Below are positions 44,309 to 52,292 of a stretch of DNA of 64,000 nucleotides, piece after piece. The notes beneath the pieces are model-generated. The model saw only the letters and a list, made by a program, of their open reading frames with translations. It did no database searches and was not told the DNA's origin. Position numbers and translations under genes: made by a program. The stretch covers positions 806,001 through 870,000 of the forward strand of contig NZ_LT607751.1 of assembly GCF_900090305.1 (NCBI RefSeq), written 5' to 3'. This DNA comes from Micromonospora siamensis. Its GTDB lineage: Bacteria; Actinomycetota; Actinomycetes; Mycobacteriales; Micromonosporaceae. Position 1 is the stretch's first letter. The number at the start of each line of letters is the position of its first letter.

Positions 44309-45013
44309 ATGTCCGAGGCCATGCTCAGCAAGGTGCGCAAGCTGCTCGCCCAGGCCGAGGACCCGGCCTGCACGCCGCAGGAGTCCGCCGCCTTCACCGC
44401 CAAGGCCACCGAGTTGATCGCCCGCTACGGCGTCGACCGGGCGCTGCTCGCCGCCCGCGACCCGGCCACCGACCCGGTCGGCGACCGGCAGGTCGAGGTC
44501 CTCGCCCCGTACGCCCGCGACAAGGCCGGCCTGCTCGCCGCGGTCGCCGACCCGCTGCGCTGCCGCTGCGTACGCCGCCAGCAGGGCAGCGGCTTCGTGC
44601 TGCACCTCTTCGGCTTCGCCAGCGACCTGGAACGGGTCGACCTGCTCTTCACCTCACTGCTGGTGCAGGCGGCGCACGGGCTGGCCGGCACGCCCGTACC
44701 CGCCGGGGAACACCCGGGCGCCTTCCGCCGGTCCTGGCTGGCCGGCTTCGCCCAGGTGATCGGGGAACGGCTGCGGGAGTCGGAGGCGGACGCCGTCGCC
44801 GGCTCGGGTACCCCGTCCGTCGCCCTGGTGCTGGCCGACCGGTCCGGTCGGGTCGAGCGCCGGCTCGCCGAGGCGTACCCCCAGCTGCGCACCGCGGCGC
44901 CCCGCCGGCTGGCCGGTGGCGGATTCGGCTCGGGTGCGGCGGCCGGTCGACGCGCCGACCTGGGGGACCGGGGGGTCGCCCCGTCCGCCCGCCCCCGCCC
45001 ACTGCCCCACTGA
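44309..45013 (+). CDS. DUF2786 domain protein
   Basis: A 234-residue protein. Residues 1-45 (AMLSKVRKLLAQAEDPACTPQESAAFTAKATELIARYGVD overall) match the DUF2786 helical domain, which occurs in phage, plasmid and actinobacterial proteins. The remainder (VEVLAPYARDKAGLLAAVADPLRCRCV, LHLFGFASDLERVDLLFTSLL) is the associated conserved region. The last about 30 residues are low-complexity Gly/Arg/Pro. The ATG at 44309 gives the conserved start. Function unknown. Confidence 0.8.
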   Translation: MSEAMLSKVRKLLAQAEDPACTPQESAAFTAKATELIARYGVDRALLAARDPATDPVGDRQVEVLAPYARDKAGLLAAVADPLRCRCVRRQQGSGFVLHLFGFASDLERVDLLFTSLLVQAAHGLAGTPVPAGEHPGAFRRSWLAGFAQVIGERLRESEADAVAGSGTPSVALVLADRSGRVERRLAEAYPQLRTAAPRRLAGGGFGSGAAAGRRADLGDRGVAPSARPRPLPH

Positions 45014-45037
45014 CCACCACCCCTGGGGCGGTGGTGG
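45014..45037. terminator. Hairpin after the DUF2786 gene
   Basis: CCACCACC at 45014-45021 pairs with GGTGGTGG at 45030-45037, directly after the stop and 3 bp before the convergent SRPBCC stop at 45041. Confidence 0.6.
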
Positions 45038-45040
45038 GGC

Positions 45041-45553
45041 TCAGCCGGTGCGGGTCACCGAGGCGAGATAGCGGGACAGCAGCTCGTGCCAGCCGGCGGT
45101 GAGCGCCTGGCGGTAGCCCTCGGCGGCGGCGCCGTGCCGGTCGAAGTGCCGGTGCTCCACCGCGACCCGGGTGCGCCCGTCGCCCTCGGGTTCGAAGCGG
45201 ACCTCGACCTCGCTGGCCAGCGCGGGATCGGGCAGCGGTGCGCGGTCCGGGCCGATCTGCCAGGTGAAGACGAGTCGTCGGGGCGGATCCCAGGTGAGCA
45301 CCCGCCCCCAGTCGCTGCGGAACCCGTACGGGCCGATCTCGTAGAGCATGCCGCCGGCGCGCGGCTCCATCCCCAGCTCGGCCAGCGCCCGCGGCCCGGA
45401 CCAGGTGTACTCGTGGACCCACCAGTCCCGCATCGCGCCGGTGAACACGGCGAACGCCCGCTCGGCGGGCGCTGGGGCCAGGAGGGTGGTCCGCAGCCAG
45501 AACCGATCGCAGTCCTGTCGGAGGTCGCCCGGCTCGGCCATCTCCTGTCCCAT
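45041..45553 (-). CDS. SRPBCC (START/AHSA1-like) domain protein
   Basis: A 170-residue single-domain protein with the START-like hydrophobic-cavity fold: PAERAFAVFTGAMRDWWVHEY, GGMLYEIGPYGFRSDWGRVLTWDPPRRLVFTWQI in sequence, then VEVRFEPEGDGRTRVAVEHRHFDRHG and a C-terminal helix GWHELLSRYL. This is the AHSA1/polyketide-cyclase-like subgroup; ligand unknown. Two ATG starts five residues apart are possible, at 45553 and 45541; GGACAGGAG lies between them. Confidence 0.8.
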   Translation of the reverse strand: MGQEMAEPGDLRQDCDRFWLRTTLLAPAPAERAFAVFTGAMRDWWVHEYTWSGPRALAELGMEPRAGGMLYEIGPYGFRSDWGRVLTWDPPRRLVFTWQIGPDRAPLPDPALASEVEVRFEPEGDGRTRVAVEHRHFDRHGAAAEGYRQALTAGWHELLSRYLASVTRTG

Positions 45554-45776
45554 AGGCCCGGACCATACCGGCTCGTGCCCGCCTACGCAGCTTCGCGGCG
45601 CGACCGCTTCCGGACCGTGATCCGGCCACCTTTCCGACAGCCGTACGTCCGTCCGGCTGGACCGGGGGGTCGTGCCTGGTGAGCGCCTCGCGGTCGGTGG
45701 ATGGTGAAGCGGAAAGCGGGTAACCGCCGCAGGGGTCCGTGGCGGACCCGGGATCGGCGGGGGTGAGCGGGGAGCG

Positions 45777-46691
45777 ATGGGCGAGAGCGGAGCCGGACAG
45801 CGGGAGCCGGAGCGGACCGGACAACGGGCCGTCGGCCGGGACGTCGAACCGGACGTCCTGCTCGACATACCGGAGGTGTCGGTCGAGTCCATCCGGCTGG
45901 CGGTGGACCGCCTCGACGCCGACGTGTCGCTGCGGACCCGGCTGGCGAACCTGCTGCAACTCGACGCCGGGGTACGGGTGCACATCGAGGGCGTCGAGCT
46001 GGACATCACCGGGGTGCACGCGGAGGCGCTGCTCAAGGTGCGCCTGGAGAAGCTGGTGGACATCCTCGACCGGGCGCTGACCACGATCGACCGCAACCCG
46101 GAGATCATCCTGGCGTTGGCCCGCACCGCCGAGCTGGGCGTCACGGAGACCACCGGGGCGGCGACCCGGATCGCCGACGAGGCCGCCGCCGTGGTCGGCG
46201 AGCCGCTGGGAACTATCGAGGGGGCGGCCGACCAGGCCGGACGACAGCTCGGGTCGATCAACCGGGTGACCGACGAGGCGTTGCGTACCCAGGCCGACGT
46301 GGACGCCGGGCCGCGTTCGCCCGAGCCCCCGGGCGGCGTCCCGGCGACCGGACCGGCCGCGGGCCCCGAAGCGCCGGCCGGCCCCCGCTCGGTGCCACCG
46401 GCCGAGGGGCCAGCGGCATCAGCAGCGGAGCGGACCCGTCCCGCCGTGGGGAAGACCGGTGCCGAGCGGGCCGAGCCGGCGTTCCGGGAGTCGTCCGGTA
46501 CCGGCGGACGGACTGAGCGCGGTCGGGCCGGGCGTCCGGGGGCTAGGACGGGCGGCCCCAGCGGGGTCACCGGAGGTCAGCTCACCTCCCAGGCCGGGGA
46601 GAGCCTGCGCCAGGCCGGGCGGAGCGTCTGGGAGGCGATCCAGGGCGGTATCGCCCAACGCCGCCAGGGCCAGCAGCGCCCCGACCGGTAG
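45777..46691 (+). CDS. Conserved actinobacterial hypothetical protein with disordered C-terminus
   Basis: A 304-residue protein. Residues about 25-115 form a conserved segment (VLLDIPEVSVESIRLAVDRLDADVSLRTRLANLLQLDAG as a whole, then HIEGVELDITGVHAEALL), predicted alternating strands and helices. The second half is Pro/Ala/Gly-rich and disordered, ending with a short amphipathic helix SLRQAGRSVWEAIQGGIAQRRQ. No signal peptide or catalytic motif. ATG with GGGGAG seven bases upstream. Confidence 0.65.
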   Translation: MGESGAGQREPERTGQRAVGRDVEPDVLLDIPEVSVESIRLAVDRLDADVSLRTRLANLLQLDAGVRVHIEGVELDITGVHAEALLKVRLEKLVDILDRALTTIDRNPEIILALARTAELGVTETTGAATRIADEAAAVVGEPLGTIEGAADQAGRQLGSINRVTDEALRTQADVDAGPRSPEPPGGVPATGPAAGPEAPAGPRSVPPAEGPAASAAERTRPAVGKTGAERAEPAFRESSGTGGRTERGRAGRPGARTGGPSGVTGGQLTSQAGESLRQAGRSVWEAIQGGIAQRRQGQQRPDR

Positions 46692-46705
46692 CGGCCTCCC
46701 GACGG

Positions 46706-46891
46706 TCAGGGGTGGCCCTGCCAGCCCAGGGGCTTAGCCAGCACGATGATCAGGGTGCCGACCGGCCCCCACAGGCTGGGCGCGAAGTACGGCCGATGGT
46801 CCAGGCCCTTACGGTCGACGAGCCACTGGTTCAGCCGGTAGAAGGCGAACAGCACCGCCAGGCAGACGAGGGGGACGAGGAACCTCTCCAC
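46706..46891 (-). CDS. Small two-helix membrane protein
   Basis: A 61-residue protein with two hydrophobic segments, FLVPLVCLAVLFAFYRL (about 4-20) and LWGPVGTLIIVLAKPL (about 40-55), joined by a polar YFAPS-containing loop. GTG start; GAGGAG overlaps the stop of the upstream DUF3224 gene 10 bp away, so the two are translationally coupled. Function unknown. Confidence 0.6.
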   Translation of the reverse strand: MERFLVPLVCLAVLFAFYRLNQWLVDRKGLDHRPYFAPSLWGPVGTLIIVLAKPLGWQGHP

Positions 46892-46901
46892 CGGGTTCTC
46901 C

Positions 46902-47309
46902 TCAGCCGACCTCGTAGTCGAACCAGATGCGGTGGCTGCCGTCGGCGTCCACGGCCAGCCCGCCGGTGCCGGCGATGCCGGCGAGTTCGCCGGTGCCGCT
47001 CGACGGCACGATCGCGAAGAACTCGCCGCTGCGGTCGCTGCCGGACGTGGCCGCCGAGTGGACGAAGTTGAACGCCCCGCGCCGCCCGTTCAGCGAGCCC
47101 TCGAACGACTCCATGGCCACGTACGTGCCGACGCCCGCCACCTGGTCGTACGCGGCGGTGAACAGCGTCGCCGAACGACCCTCCACCCCTCCGGCGAAGT
47201 GCTTCTCCAGCTTGGAGACACCCACCGGCAGTCCGGTCGTCACGGCCGGCTCCGGGACCAGCTCGGTGGGGACGAACGCCGCGACGGTGAACGTGCCGTC
47301 TGCTCTCAT
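46902..47309 (-). CDS. DUF3224 domain protein
   Basis: A 135-residue single-domain beta-barrel protein. The pattern FTVAAFVPTELV, VSKLEKHFAGGVEGRS, YVAMESFEGSLNGRRGAFNFVHS and the C-terminal SHRIWFDYEVG match DUF3224 (allene-oxide-cyclase-like barrel) proteins found widely in actinobacteria. No signal peptide. Function is not established. It leads a two-gene operon with the small membrane protein. Confidence 0.8.
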   Translation of the reverse strand: MRADGTFTVAAFVPTELVPEPAVTTGLPVGVSKLEKHFAGGVEGRSATLFTAAYDQVAGVGTYVAMESFEGSLNGRRGAFNFVHSAATSGSDRSGEFFAIVPSSGTGELAGIAGTGGLAVDADGSHRIWFDYEVG

Positions 47310-47367
47310 GAGCGGGAGCGTACGGCAGGACGGCAAGAGCGGTGGGCCGGGAATTGACAGCGCTTGA

Positions 47368-47706
47368 ATGATGGGTCGCATGAGTGTTGATGACCCCGAT
47401 CCGGTGGCCCTCGCCCTGCGCCTCGTCGTCGTGGCCCTCGGTCTCGGCCTGGTCGTGCTCGGCGGGCGGGTGGCGGTGACGCGACGGTTTCCGGTGGCCT
47501 GGGCGCGGGTCGCCCACCTGACGGAGACCCAGCGGTCCGAACCGCTCCGCCGCGGCGGGTCGCTCGCCCTGATCGGGGCGAGCGTGCTCGTCCAGCAGTT
47601 GCCGTTCCTCGTGTCGGTGCCGCACGCGGTCGGACGCGCTCTGTTAGCGGTGGCGCTGCTGCTCGTGCTGGGCGCGGCGGCATGCTGGGCCCTGGTCCGG
47701 CGTTGA
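47368..47706 (+). CDS. Small membrane protein
   Basis: A 112-residue protein with three likely membrane helices: VALALRLVVVALGLGLVVLGG (about 13-33), LALIGASVLVQQLPFLV and ALLAVALLLVLGAAACWALV. A cytosolic basic loop (RRFPVAW...RRGG) lies between the first two. Start may be 47368 or the ATG at 47380. It is the last chromosomal gene before the integrative element. Confidence 0.6.
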   Translation: MMGRMSVDDPDPVALALRLVVVALGLGLVVLGGRVAVTRRFPVAWARVAHLTETQRSEPLRRGGSLALIGASVLVQQLPFLVSVPHAVGRALLAVALLLVLGAAACWALVRR

Positions 47707-47752
47707 GGGGCGGGGCCGCGGAAAGACCGGCGGGGCCCCGGCAAAAGCAAGA

Positions 47753-47780
47753 TCCCCACCTGCGTTTCCGCTGGTGGGGA
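47753..47780 (-). terminator. Terminator of the displaced tRNA-Phe end (left side of element)
   Basis: TCCCCACC (47753-47760) pairs with GGTGGGGA (47773-47780) around a TGCGTTTCCGCT loop. The equivalent hairpin beside the intact tRNA (61332-61365) has the loop sequence largely in common but a different stem, so it is probably the pre-integration terminator of the tRNA operon. Confidence 0.65.
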
Positions 47781-47783
47781 CCT

Positions 47784-47848
47784 CTGTAGCCCGGCGAAAG
47801 GCTATGTGGCCAGGGGCGGGGTCGAACCGCCGACCTTCCGATTTTCAG
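47784..47848. repeat. Left attachment site (attL), 65-bp direct repeat
   Basis: Identical over all 65 bases to 61366-61430. It contains the last 42 nt of tRNA-Phe (47807-47848, antisense orientation) and 23 bp of downstream sequence. The tRNA fragment stops at the anticodon loop, so it is not a functional tRNA. Confidence 0.95.
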
Positions 47849-47907
47849 GCACGTGCATTTCCGCAGTTCAGAGCGCCGCACGGTGCCGCCGTGCGATCGT
47901 CGTGCGA

Positions 47908-49041
47908 CTAGCTCCGCATCGTGATGTGCCGGGGCAACCGTGCGACATCCCCATGCGCGGCGAGTTCCGACAGCGCCTTTGCGATCTCGCGGTCACGCCC
48001 GTCAACGGCGTGCAGGTACCGGCGAGCGGCAGCCATAGACGAGTGCCCGAGTCGCTTCATCAGGTCAGCCAGGGTCGCACCAGTCTGCGCGGCGAGGGTC
48101 TGCCCGGTGTGCCGTAGGTCGTGGAAGGTCAGGCCATCAAGGCCCACTTGCTTCCGCGCCCGGACGAACGCCTGGTACAACGTGTTGCCGCGCAGCGGTG
48201 ATCCGTCACGGCTCACGAACAGCCGGTCAGAGCCGGCGTACTCGTCCAAGTGCAGCCGGACCAGCGGCACGACGTGAGGCGGGATGGCGATGGTCCGCTT
48301 ACCCGCATCCGACTTGGGATCCTTGTCGAACGCTCGGCCAGGAGCGTGCAGGGGTTCAACCCGAGCTTTCCGAACGGTGATCGTGTGCTCGGTCAGATCT
48401 ACGTCGGAGACGCGCAGGCCGGCGATTTCACCGCGCCGGAGGCCGCACCAGGCGGCGATGAGAACAGCGGTGCGGTAGCGAGGGTTGATGGCATCGACCA
48501 GGGCGACGACCTGAGCGGGGGTGGCGACTGGCCGTTCACTGGCGCGGACAGTGCCGGCGCCGGGGATCTGGCACGGGCTACGGGCGATGATGCCCTCACG
48601 CACGGCGGTGTTCATGACCATGCGCAGGAAGCGGTACGACTGAGAGATAGAGGTGCGGCCACCGTTGCCACGCAGGGCGGCAGCATGCCACTCCCGAACC
48701 CGACTCGCCGTGAGGTCACGAAGCGGCACGTCGACCAGCGGCACCAAGTGCAGACGCAGGTTCCGTTCGCACGTCTCCCGCCACCGAATGCCGATCTTCG
48801 GGCTGTCCCGCAGGATGGCCCGCGCGTAGTTGCCAAACGTTTCCGATGCCGCACGGTCGTCCAACCAACTACCACGCGAGATGTCTGCCTCCACCAGCGT
48901 CAACCAGCGGTTGGCATCAGTCTTCGTCTTGAAGGTCTGCGGCGCGTTCTGCCGAGCACCACCATTAGGCGGCACGAACGAGGCATGGAAGCGACCCGAG
49001 GGGAGCTTACGGACGTACCCGAACTGACGACGCTTGCCCAT
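47908..49041 (-). CDS. int: Tyrosine recombinase (AICE integrase)
   Basis: A 377-residue phage-type integrase that would recombine attP with the tRNA-Phe attB. It has an N-terminal arm-binding region (GYVRKLPSGRFHASFVPP), a SAM-like core-binding domain, and the catalytic residues Arg in GLRRGEIAG, His-x-x-Arg in HDLRHTGQ, His in LGHSSM and Tyr in RRYLHAVD. The ATG overlaps the xis stop by one base (TGATG). It lies 59 bp from attL, the normal position for an AICE integrase. Confidence 0.95.
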   Translation of the reverse strand: MGKRRQFGYVRKLPSGRFHASFVPPNGGARQNAPQTFKTKTDANRWLTLVEADISRGSWLDDRAASETFGNYARAILRDSPKIGIRWRETCERNLRLHLVPLVDVPLRDLTASRVREWHAAALRGNGGRTSISQSYRFLRMVMNTAVREGIIARSPCQIPGAGTVRASERPVATPAQVVALVDAINPRYRTAVLIAAWCGLRRGEIAGLRVSDVDLTEHTITVRKARVEPLHAPGRAFDKDPKSDAGKRTIAIPPHVVPLVRLHLDEYAGSDRLFVSRDGSPLRGNTLYQAFVRARKQVGLDGLTFHDLRHTGQTLAAQTGATLADLMKRLGHSSMAAARRYLHAVDGRDREIAKALSELAAHGDVARLPRHITMRS

Positions 49042-49253
49042 CAGGCCACCGCCCTTCCATCCGACCATGCAACGGTGACCGGCTCCACCGTGCCGGCGGC
49101 GATGAACTCAGAGAGGGCAACCTCCGGGATGCGGACGTGGTGGCCGCCGAGCTTGACGTAGCGGATGCGCCGCTCAGCGATGAGCCGGCGGGGGAATCGC
49201 TCGGTGGTGCCAAGGCGAGCCGCGGCTTCCTTAACCGTCAGCAGCTTTTCCAC
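49041..49253 (-). CDS. xis: Excisionase (MerR-like helix-turn-helix)
   Basis: A 70-residue DNA-binding protein: LLTVKEAAARLGTTERFPRR forms a winged helix start typical of AICE/phage Xis, followed by YVKLGGHHVRIPEVALSEFI. It is expected to bend DNA at the attachment sites to favour excision. GTG start at 49253 lies within the end of the rep gene (16-bp overlap), and its stop overlaps the int start, matching the rep-xis-int operon of pSAM2. Confidence 0.88.
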   Translation of the reverse strand: MEKLLTVKEAAARLGTTERFPRRLIAERRIRYVKLGGHHVRIPEVALSEFIAAGTVEPVTVAWSDGRAVA

Positions 49254-50983
49254 TCGGTTGCCTCCTTCCCGGTCGGGTCCGTGGTGATGGTTGCCGAAAC
49301 GTCGGGCGGGTCGGCGGCAGCACGTCTCGCGGCGTCGAGCTGGACGCGCCATTGGATGCGTTCGGAGATGGCCCGCAGCACTCGGTGCCCGAGCGGGGCG
49401 ACGTCGGGGTCGGTGGGCTTGGCGAGTTCCCAGGCGTGCCGCTGTTCGCCGCCGGCCGGCGCGGTGACGGCGTCGGTGGTGACCCCAAGGAGGGCTTTGA
49501 CCCAGTCGCGGCGGTCGGCCCGGTGGTCGGTGAGGGTCTTGCCGGACCACTGGCGGGAGATGAGGACGCGCCGCCCGCCGATGCCGAGGGTGTCCCGCTT
49601 GTGGACCTTGTTCTTGCAGTTGCCCGGCCGCAGCCCAGGCCGCGCCTTCTTTGGCTGGACGCCGTAGAGCAGCCAGTTGGCGCACCGCTCGGAGCACGGC
49701 GTGTGCCGCAGCTCTTGCCAGAGCCGTTCCAGGTGCGCCCGTTGCCGGCCGGAGGTCGCGTCGTGGCAGTCGGCGGCCTGCTTGGTGAGGTACTTGGTGA
49801 TGTACCCGACGCACCGGTCAGCGTCCTTGCTCCCGGCGAGCACACCCTTGGCGTCGACCTGGACCCCGAAGCGGACCACGTGCACCGGGGTGGCGTCGGG
49901 GTCGGCGTCGACCAGGTCCAAGGCGTCATCCCACGACGGCAGCGACCGCCCGGTCTCCGGATCGGTGTAGCCGGCGGCGTCGGCGTCCCACGGCGGGCCC
50001 TGGCCCGGTTCGTAAACCCGCACGTCGACAGGCGGCCACCACACTTGGTGGTAGGTGGCTGCGGCGACCTGGCGGACGAGGGCGCGGGGGATGGTGCCCC
50101 GGATGGCGAAGTGCGCGTGCGGGGCCAGCCGGCGCTGTGGCTCGACGGCTCCGGCGTACTGGACGTTCCAGCCGACCGCGCGGCGCAGGTTCTGCCAGAA
50201 CCGATCCAGCAGCCGAGGGAAGTGCACCGCGTCCCACGCCGCTCGGCGGTAGTCGTAGGCGTCGGGGTCGACGGGTGTGCCGTCGGAGTGGACACGGCCG
50301 TAGGAGCCGAGTGTGAGGGTGAGGAACATCGACGGCCGGAACAGCATGCCGTCACGTCCTTCGAAGGTCCGGCCGATGGTGCGGTTCTCCACCGGCAGAC
50401 GGGGCAGGTCCGGCGCGTCCTGCCGCCGCTTGGTGGAGCGGACCCGCCGCTTGCCGTCGCCCTCCTGGTCGTCGTCGGTGGCGTGCGGCGGGGCGGGACG
50501 GCCGCGCATGCCTTCGGTGGTGATCTGGCCTTCCAGCTCCGCGATCGCGTCGTCTAGGTCCGCGACCTGGTCCCACTGCGAGGCCCGCGCGGCTTCGTCG
50601 CGGGCGAATTCCAGGTGAGCGCGGGCGACGATCAGCCCGCGTTGCGCGTCGGTGGCCGGCTCGGGGCCGGGGTCGGGTTCGTCGTCGCGGTGCCAGCCGT
50701 CCCGGATCTGCTGCTGGCGCAGCCGGCGGGCACGCTTCGCGCAGGCCGGGCACTTGGCTTCCTGGGTGGCACCGCAGGGCATGTCGATGACTTCGGTCTG
50801 CCCGGTGTCGAGGTCGGTGCGGCGCAGGGAGACGGGTCGGGTGCAGACGCCGTAGTCGGTGGCGAGGTCTTTGACGACGTCGACGGAGCGGGGCATGAGC
50901 ATCCGGGCGGCCCGGGAGCCCGGCCTCGGCTCCACCACGGGGGCGGGGGCGGGGGCGAGGCCGGGCAGCGGGGTGACGGTCAT
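49238..50983 (-). CDS. RepSA-family rolling-circle replication initiator
   Basis: A 581-residue initiator for autonomous replication of the excised element. Two HUH-type features are visible: the His pair in APHAHFAIRG near residue 290 and the Tyr motif YITKYLTK near residue 395. N-terminal Cys pairs (VCTRP, MPCGATQEAKCPACAKRARR) could bind zinc, and a second group (HTPCSERCANW) lies in the C-terminal third. This order and length agree with pSAM2 RepSA. Its ATG overlaps the stop of the GGDEF gene by ATGA. Confidence 0.88.
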   Translation of the reverse strand: MTVTPLPGLAPAPAPVVEPRPGSRAARMLMPRSVDVVKDLATDYGVCTRPVSLRRTDLDTGQTEVIDMPCGATQEAKCPACAKRARRLRQQQIRDGWHRDDEPDPGPEPATDAQRGLIVARAHLEFARDEAARASQWDQVADLDDAIAELEGQITTEGMRGRPAPPHATDDDQEGDGKRRVRSTKRRQDAPDLPRLPVENRTIGRTFEGRDGMLFRPSMFLTLTLGSYGRVHSDGTPVDPDAYDYRRAAWDAVHFPRLLDRFWQNLRRAVGWNVQYAGAVEPQRRLAPHAHFAIRGTIPRALVRQVAAATYHQVWWPPVDVRVYEPGQGPPWDADAAGYTDPETGRSLPSWDDALDLVDADPDATPVHVVRFGVQVDAKGVLAGSKDADRCVGYITKYLTKQAADCHDATSGRQRAHLERLWQELRHTPCSERCANWLLYGVQPKKARPGLRPGNCKNKVHKRDTLGIGGRRVLISRQWSGKTLTDHRADRRDWVKALLGVTTDAVTAPAGGEQRHAWELAKPTDPDVAPLGHRVLRAISERIQWRVQLDAARRAAADPPDVSATITTDPTGKEATEWKSC

Positions 50984-51630
50984 CGGCCCACCCCGACAGT
51001 CGGGGTGAGGTCGCGGACCCGCAGGGCGGGGCGGGGGTCGGCGGTGGTGCTGGTGTGGTCGTCGCGCAGCGGGTCGAAGGCGACGACGCCGGCCCGGGTG
51101 GTCTTGGCCCGGTACATGGCGGCGTCGGCGTCGGCCAGGGCGGCGGCGAGACCGGCGGGGCTGGCGGGGGCGAGGCCGATGCTGGCGGTCACCGACACCG
51201 ACACCCCGGACGGCAGAGCGACGGGGGCGGCGATGGCGGCGGCCATCTGGCGGGCAGCGGTGGCCGGGTTCGGGTCGAGGAGCAGGGCGGCGAACTCGTC
51301 CCCGCCGAGCCGGGCGGCCACACCGTGGATGGTGCGGAGCCGGGAGGCGACGGCGGTGAGGACCAGGTCCCCGGCGGCGTGGCCGTGGGTGTCGTTGACG
51401 GGCTTGAAGCCGTCCAGGTCGACCACCAGCACCCACGGCCGCAGCGCGGCGAGCTGCTCCCAGCCGGCGGCGAGGCCGGCACGGTTGGCGAGCCCGGTCA
51501 GCGGGTCGCGCAGGGTGGTCCGTTGCAGGGTGGCGAGTTCGTAGCGGGCGACGTAGAGCCGGTACTGATCCCAGGCGAAGAGGGCGAGGCAGGCGGCGAA
51601 GAGGACGCCGGAGAGCAGGTTTTCGGTCAT
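50980..51630 (-). CDS. Membrane-anchored GGDEF protein (predicted diguanylate cyclase) on the element
   Basis: A 216-residue protein with one N-terminal membrane helix (SGVLFAACLALFAW) and a GGDEF domain from about residue 40 (LRDPLTGLANRAG, VVDLDGFKPVNDTHGHAAGD, ARLGGDEFAALL, then ADAAMYRAK). The catalytic GGDEF sequence is intact, so it could synthesise c-di-GMP; no RxxD inhibitory site is seen five residues before it. Its ends overlap the neighbouring DUF2637 and rep genes by 4 bp, so it is translated within the replication-transfer operon. In actinomycetes c-di-GMP controls BldD and development, so the element could influence host state (inference). Confidence 0.85.
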   Translation of the reverse strand: MTENLLSGVLFAACLALFAWDQYRLYVARYELATLQRTTLRDPLTGLANRAGLAAGWEQLAALRPWVLVVDLDGFKPVNDTHGHAAGDLVLTAVASRLRTIHGVAARLGGDEFAALLLDPNPATAARQMAAAIAAPVALPSGVSVSVTASIGLAPASPAGLAAALADADAAMYRAKTTRAGVVAFDPLRDDHTSTTADPRPALRVRDLTPTVGVGR

Positions 51631-52292
51631 CGGGTCACCTCTCCGATCAGCGGGACACCATTGCGGCGAGTGAAGGCAGCCGGCGACACCGGAGCCAGCG
51701 GAGCGACTGGAGCCGGGGCGACCGGGGCGGGACGGGCAGGCTCGACCGGGACCAGGGCGACCGGTTCCGGCGTAGGAACGGGCAGAGTCGGTTCGACCGC
51801 AGGGACGGGCGGGGTGATCGGGCGGGCGGGCGACGGCGCAGCCGGCGGAGCGGGTGCCGTAGTCGGGGCGGGTTCGTCGGCCGGGGCGGGGGCCGGGGCG
51901 GTGGCGAGGACGAGCTTGGACAGACCCATGAACGCCAACGCCGGGACGGCGGACAGCAGCCACCCGGACAGGCCGGGCTTGGCAACGGCGAGCTGCGCGG
52001 CCAGGGAAAGAGCGACGGCGGCGATGAGCAGGAACATCGGATACCGGATCGAGGCACCAGCGCGGCGACGGCGGCGGATGGTCAGCAAGGCGGCGACCGG
52101 GACGAGTTCGGAGATGACGGCGTTGGCCCAGCCGAACCACTCGCCCGTGCCGGCCGGGCTGTTGTCGAGGGTCCAGTCTTTGACGTGGGTGAAGGAGGCG
52201 GCCCCGGCGAAGCCGGCGACGAGCAGGAGGATGACGACGAGGACCAGGCCCTCGATCCGGTCGGCGCGGGTGGCGGTGGGGTGGGGCTTCAT
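51627..52292 (-). CDS. DUF2637 membrane protein (Spd-like, conjugation associated)
   Basis: A 221-residue protein with membrane helices at about 14-35 (GLVLVVILLLVAGFAGAASF), 53-70, 84-105 and 108-130, followed by a long Pro/Ala/Val-rich C-terminal tail of about 80 residues. DUF2637 proteins lie next to TraB in actinomycete conjugative elements and are thought to help spread within mycelium, as the Spd proteins do. Overlaps traB upstream and the GGDEF gene downstream by ATGA. Confidence 0.75.
   Translation of the reverse strand: MKPHPTATRADRIEGLVLVVILLLVAGFAGAASFTHVKDWTLDNSPAGTGEWFGWANAVISELVPVAALLTIRRRRRAGASIRYPMFLLIAAVALSLAAQLAVAKPGLSGWLLSAVPALAFMGLSKLVLATAPAPAPADEPAPTTAPAPPAAPSPARPITPPVPAVEPTLPVPTPEPVALVPVEPARPAPVAPAPVAPLAPVSPAAFTRRNGVPLIGEVTR

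Noticed and set aside
47807..47848. A second tRNA-Phe gene
   Set aside because: Only the 3' 42 nt are present; the D-arm and 5' acceptor strand are missing, so it is the attL remnant.
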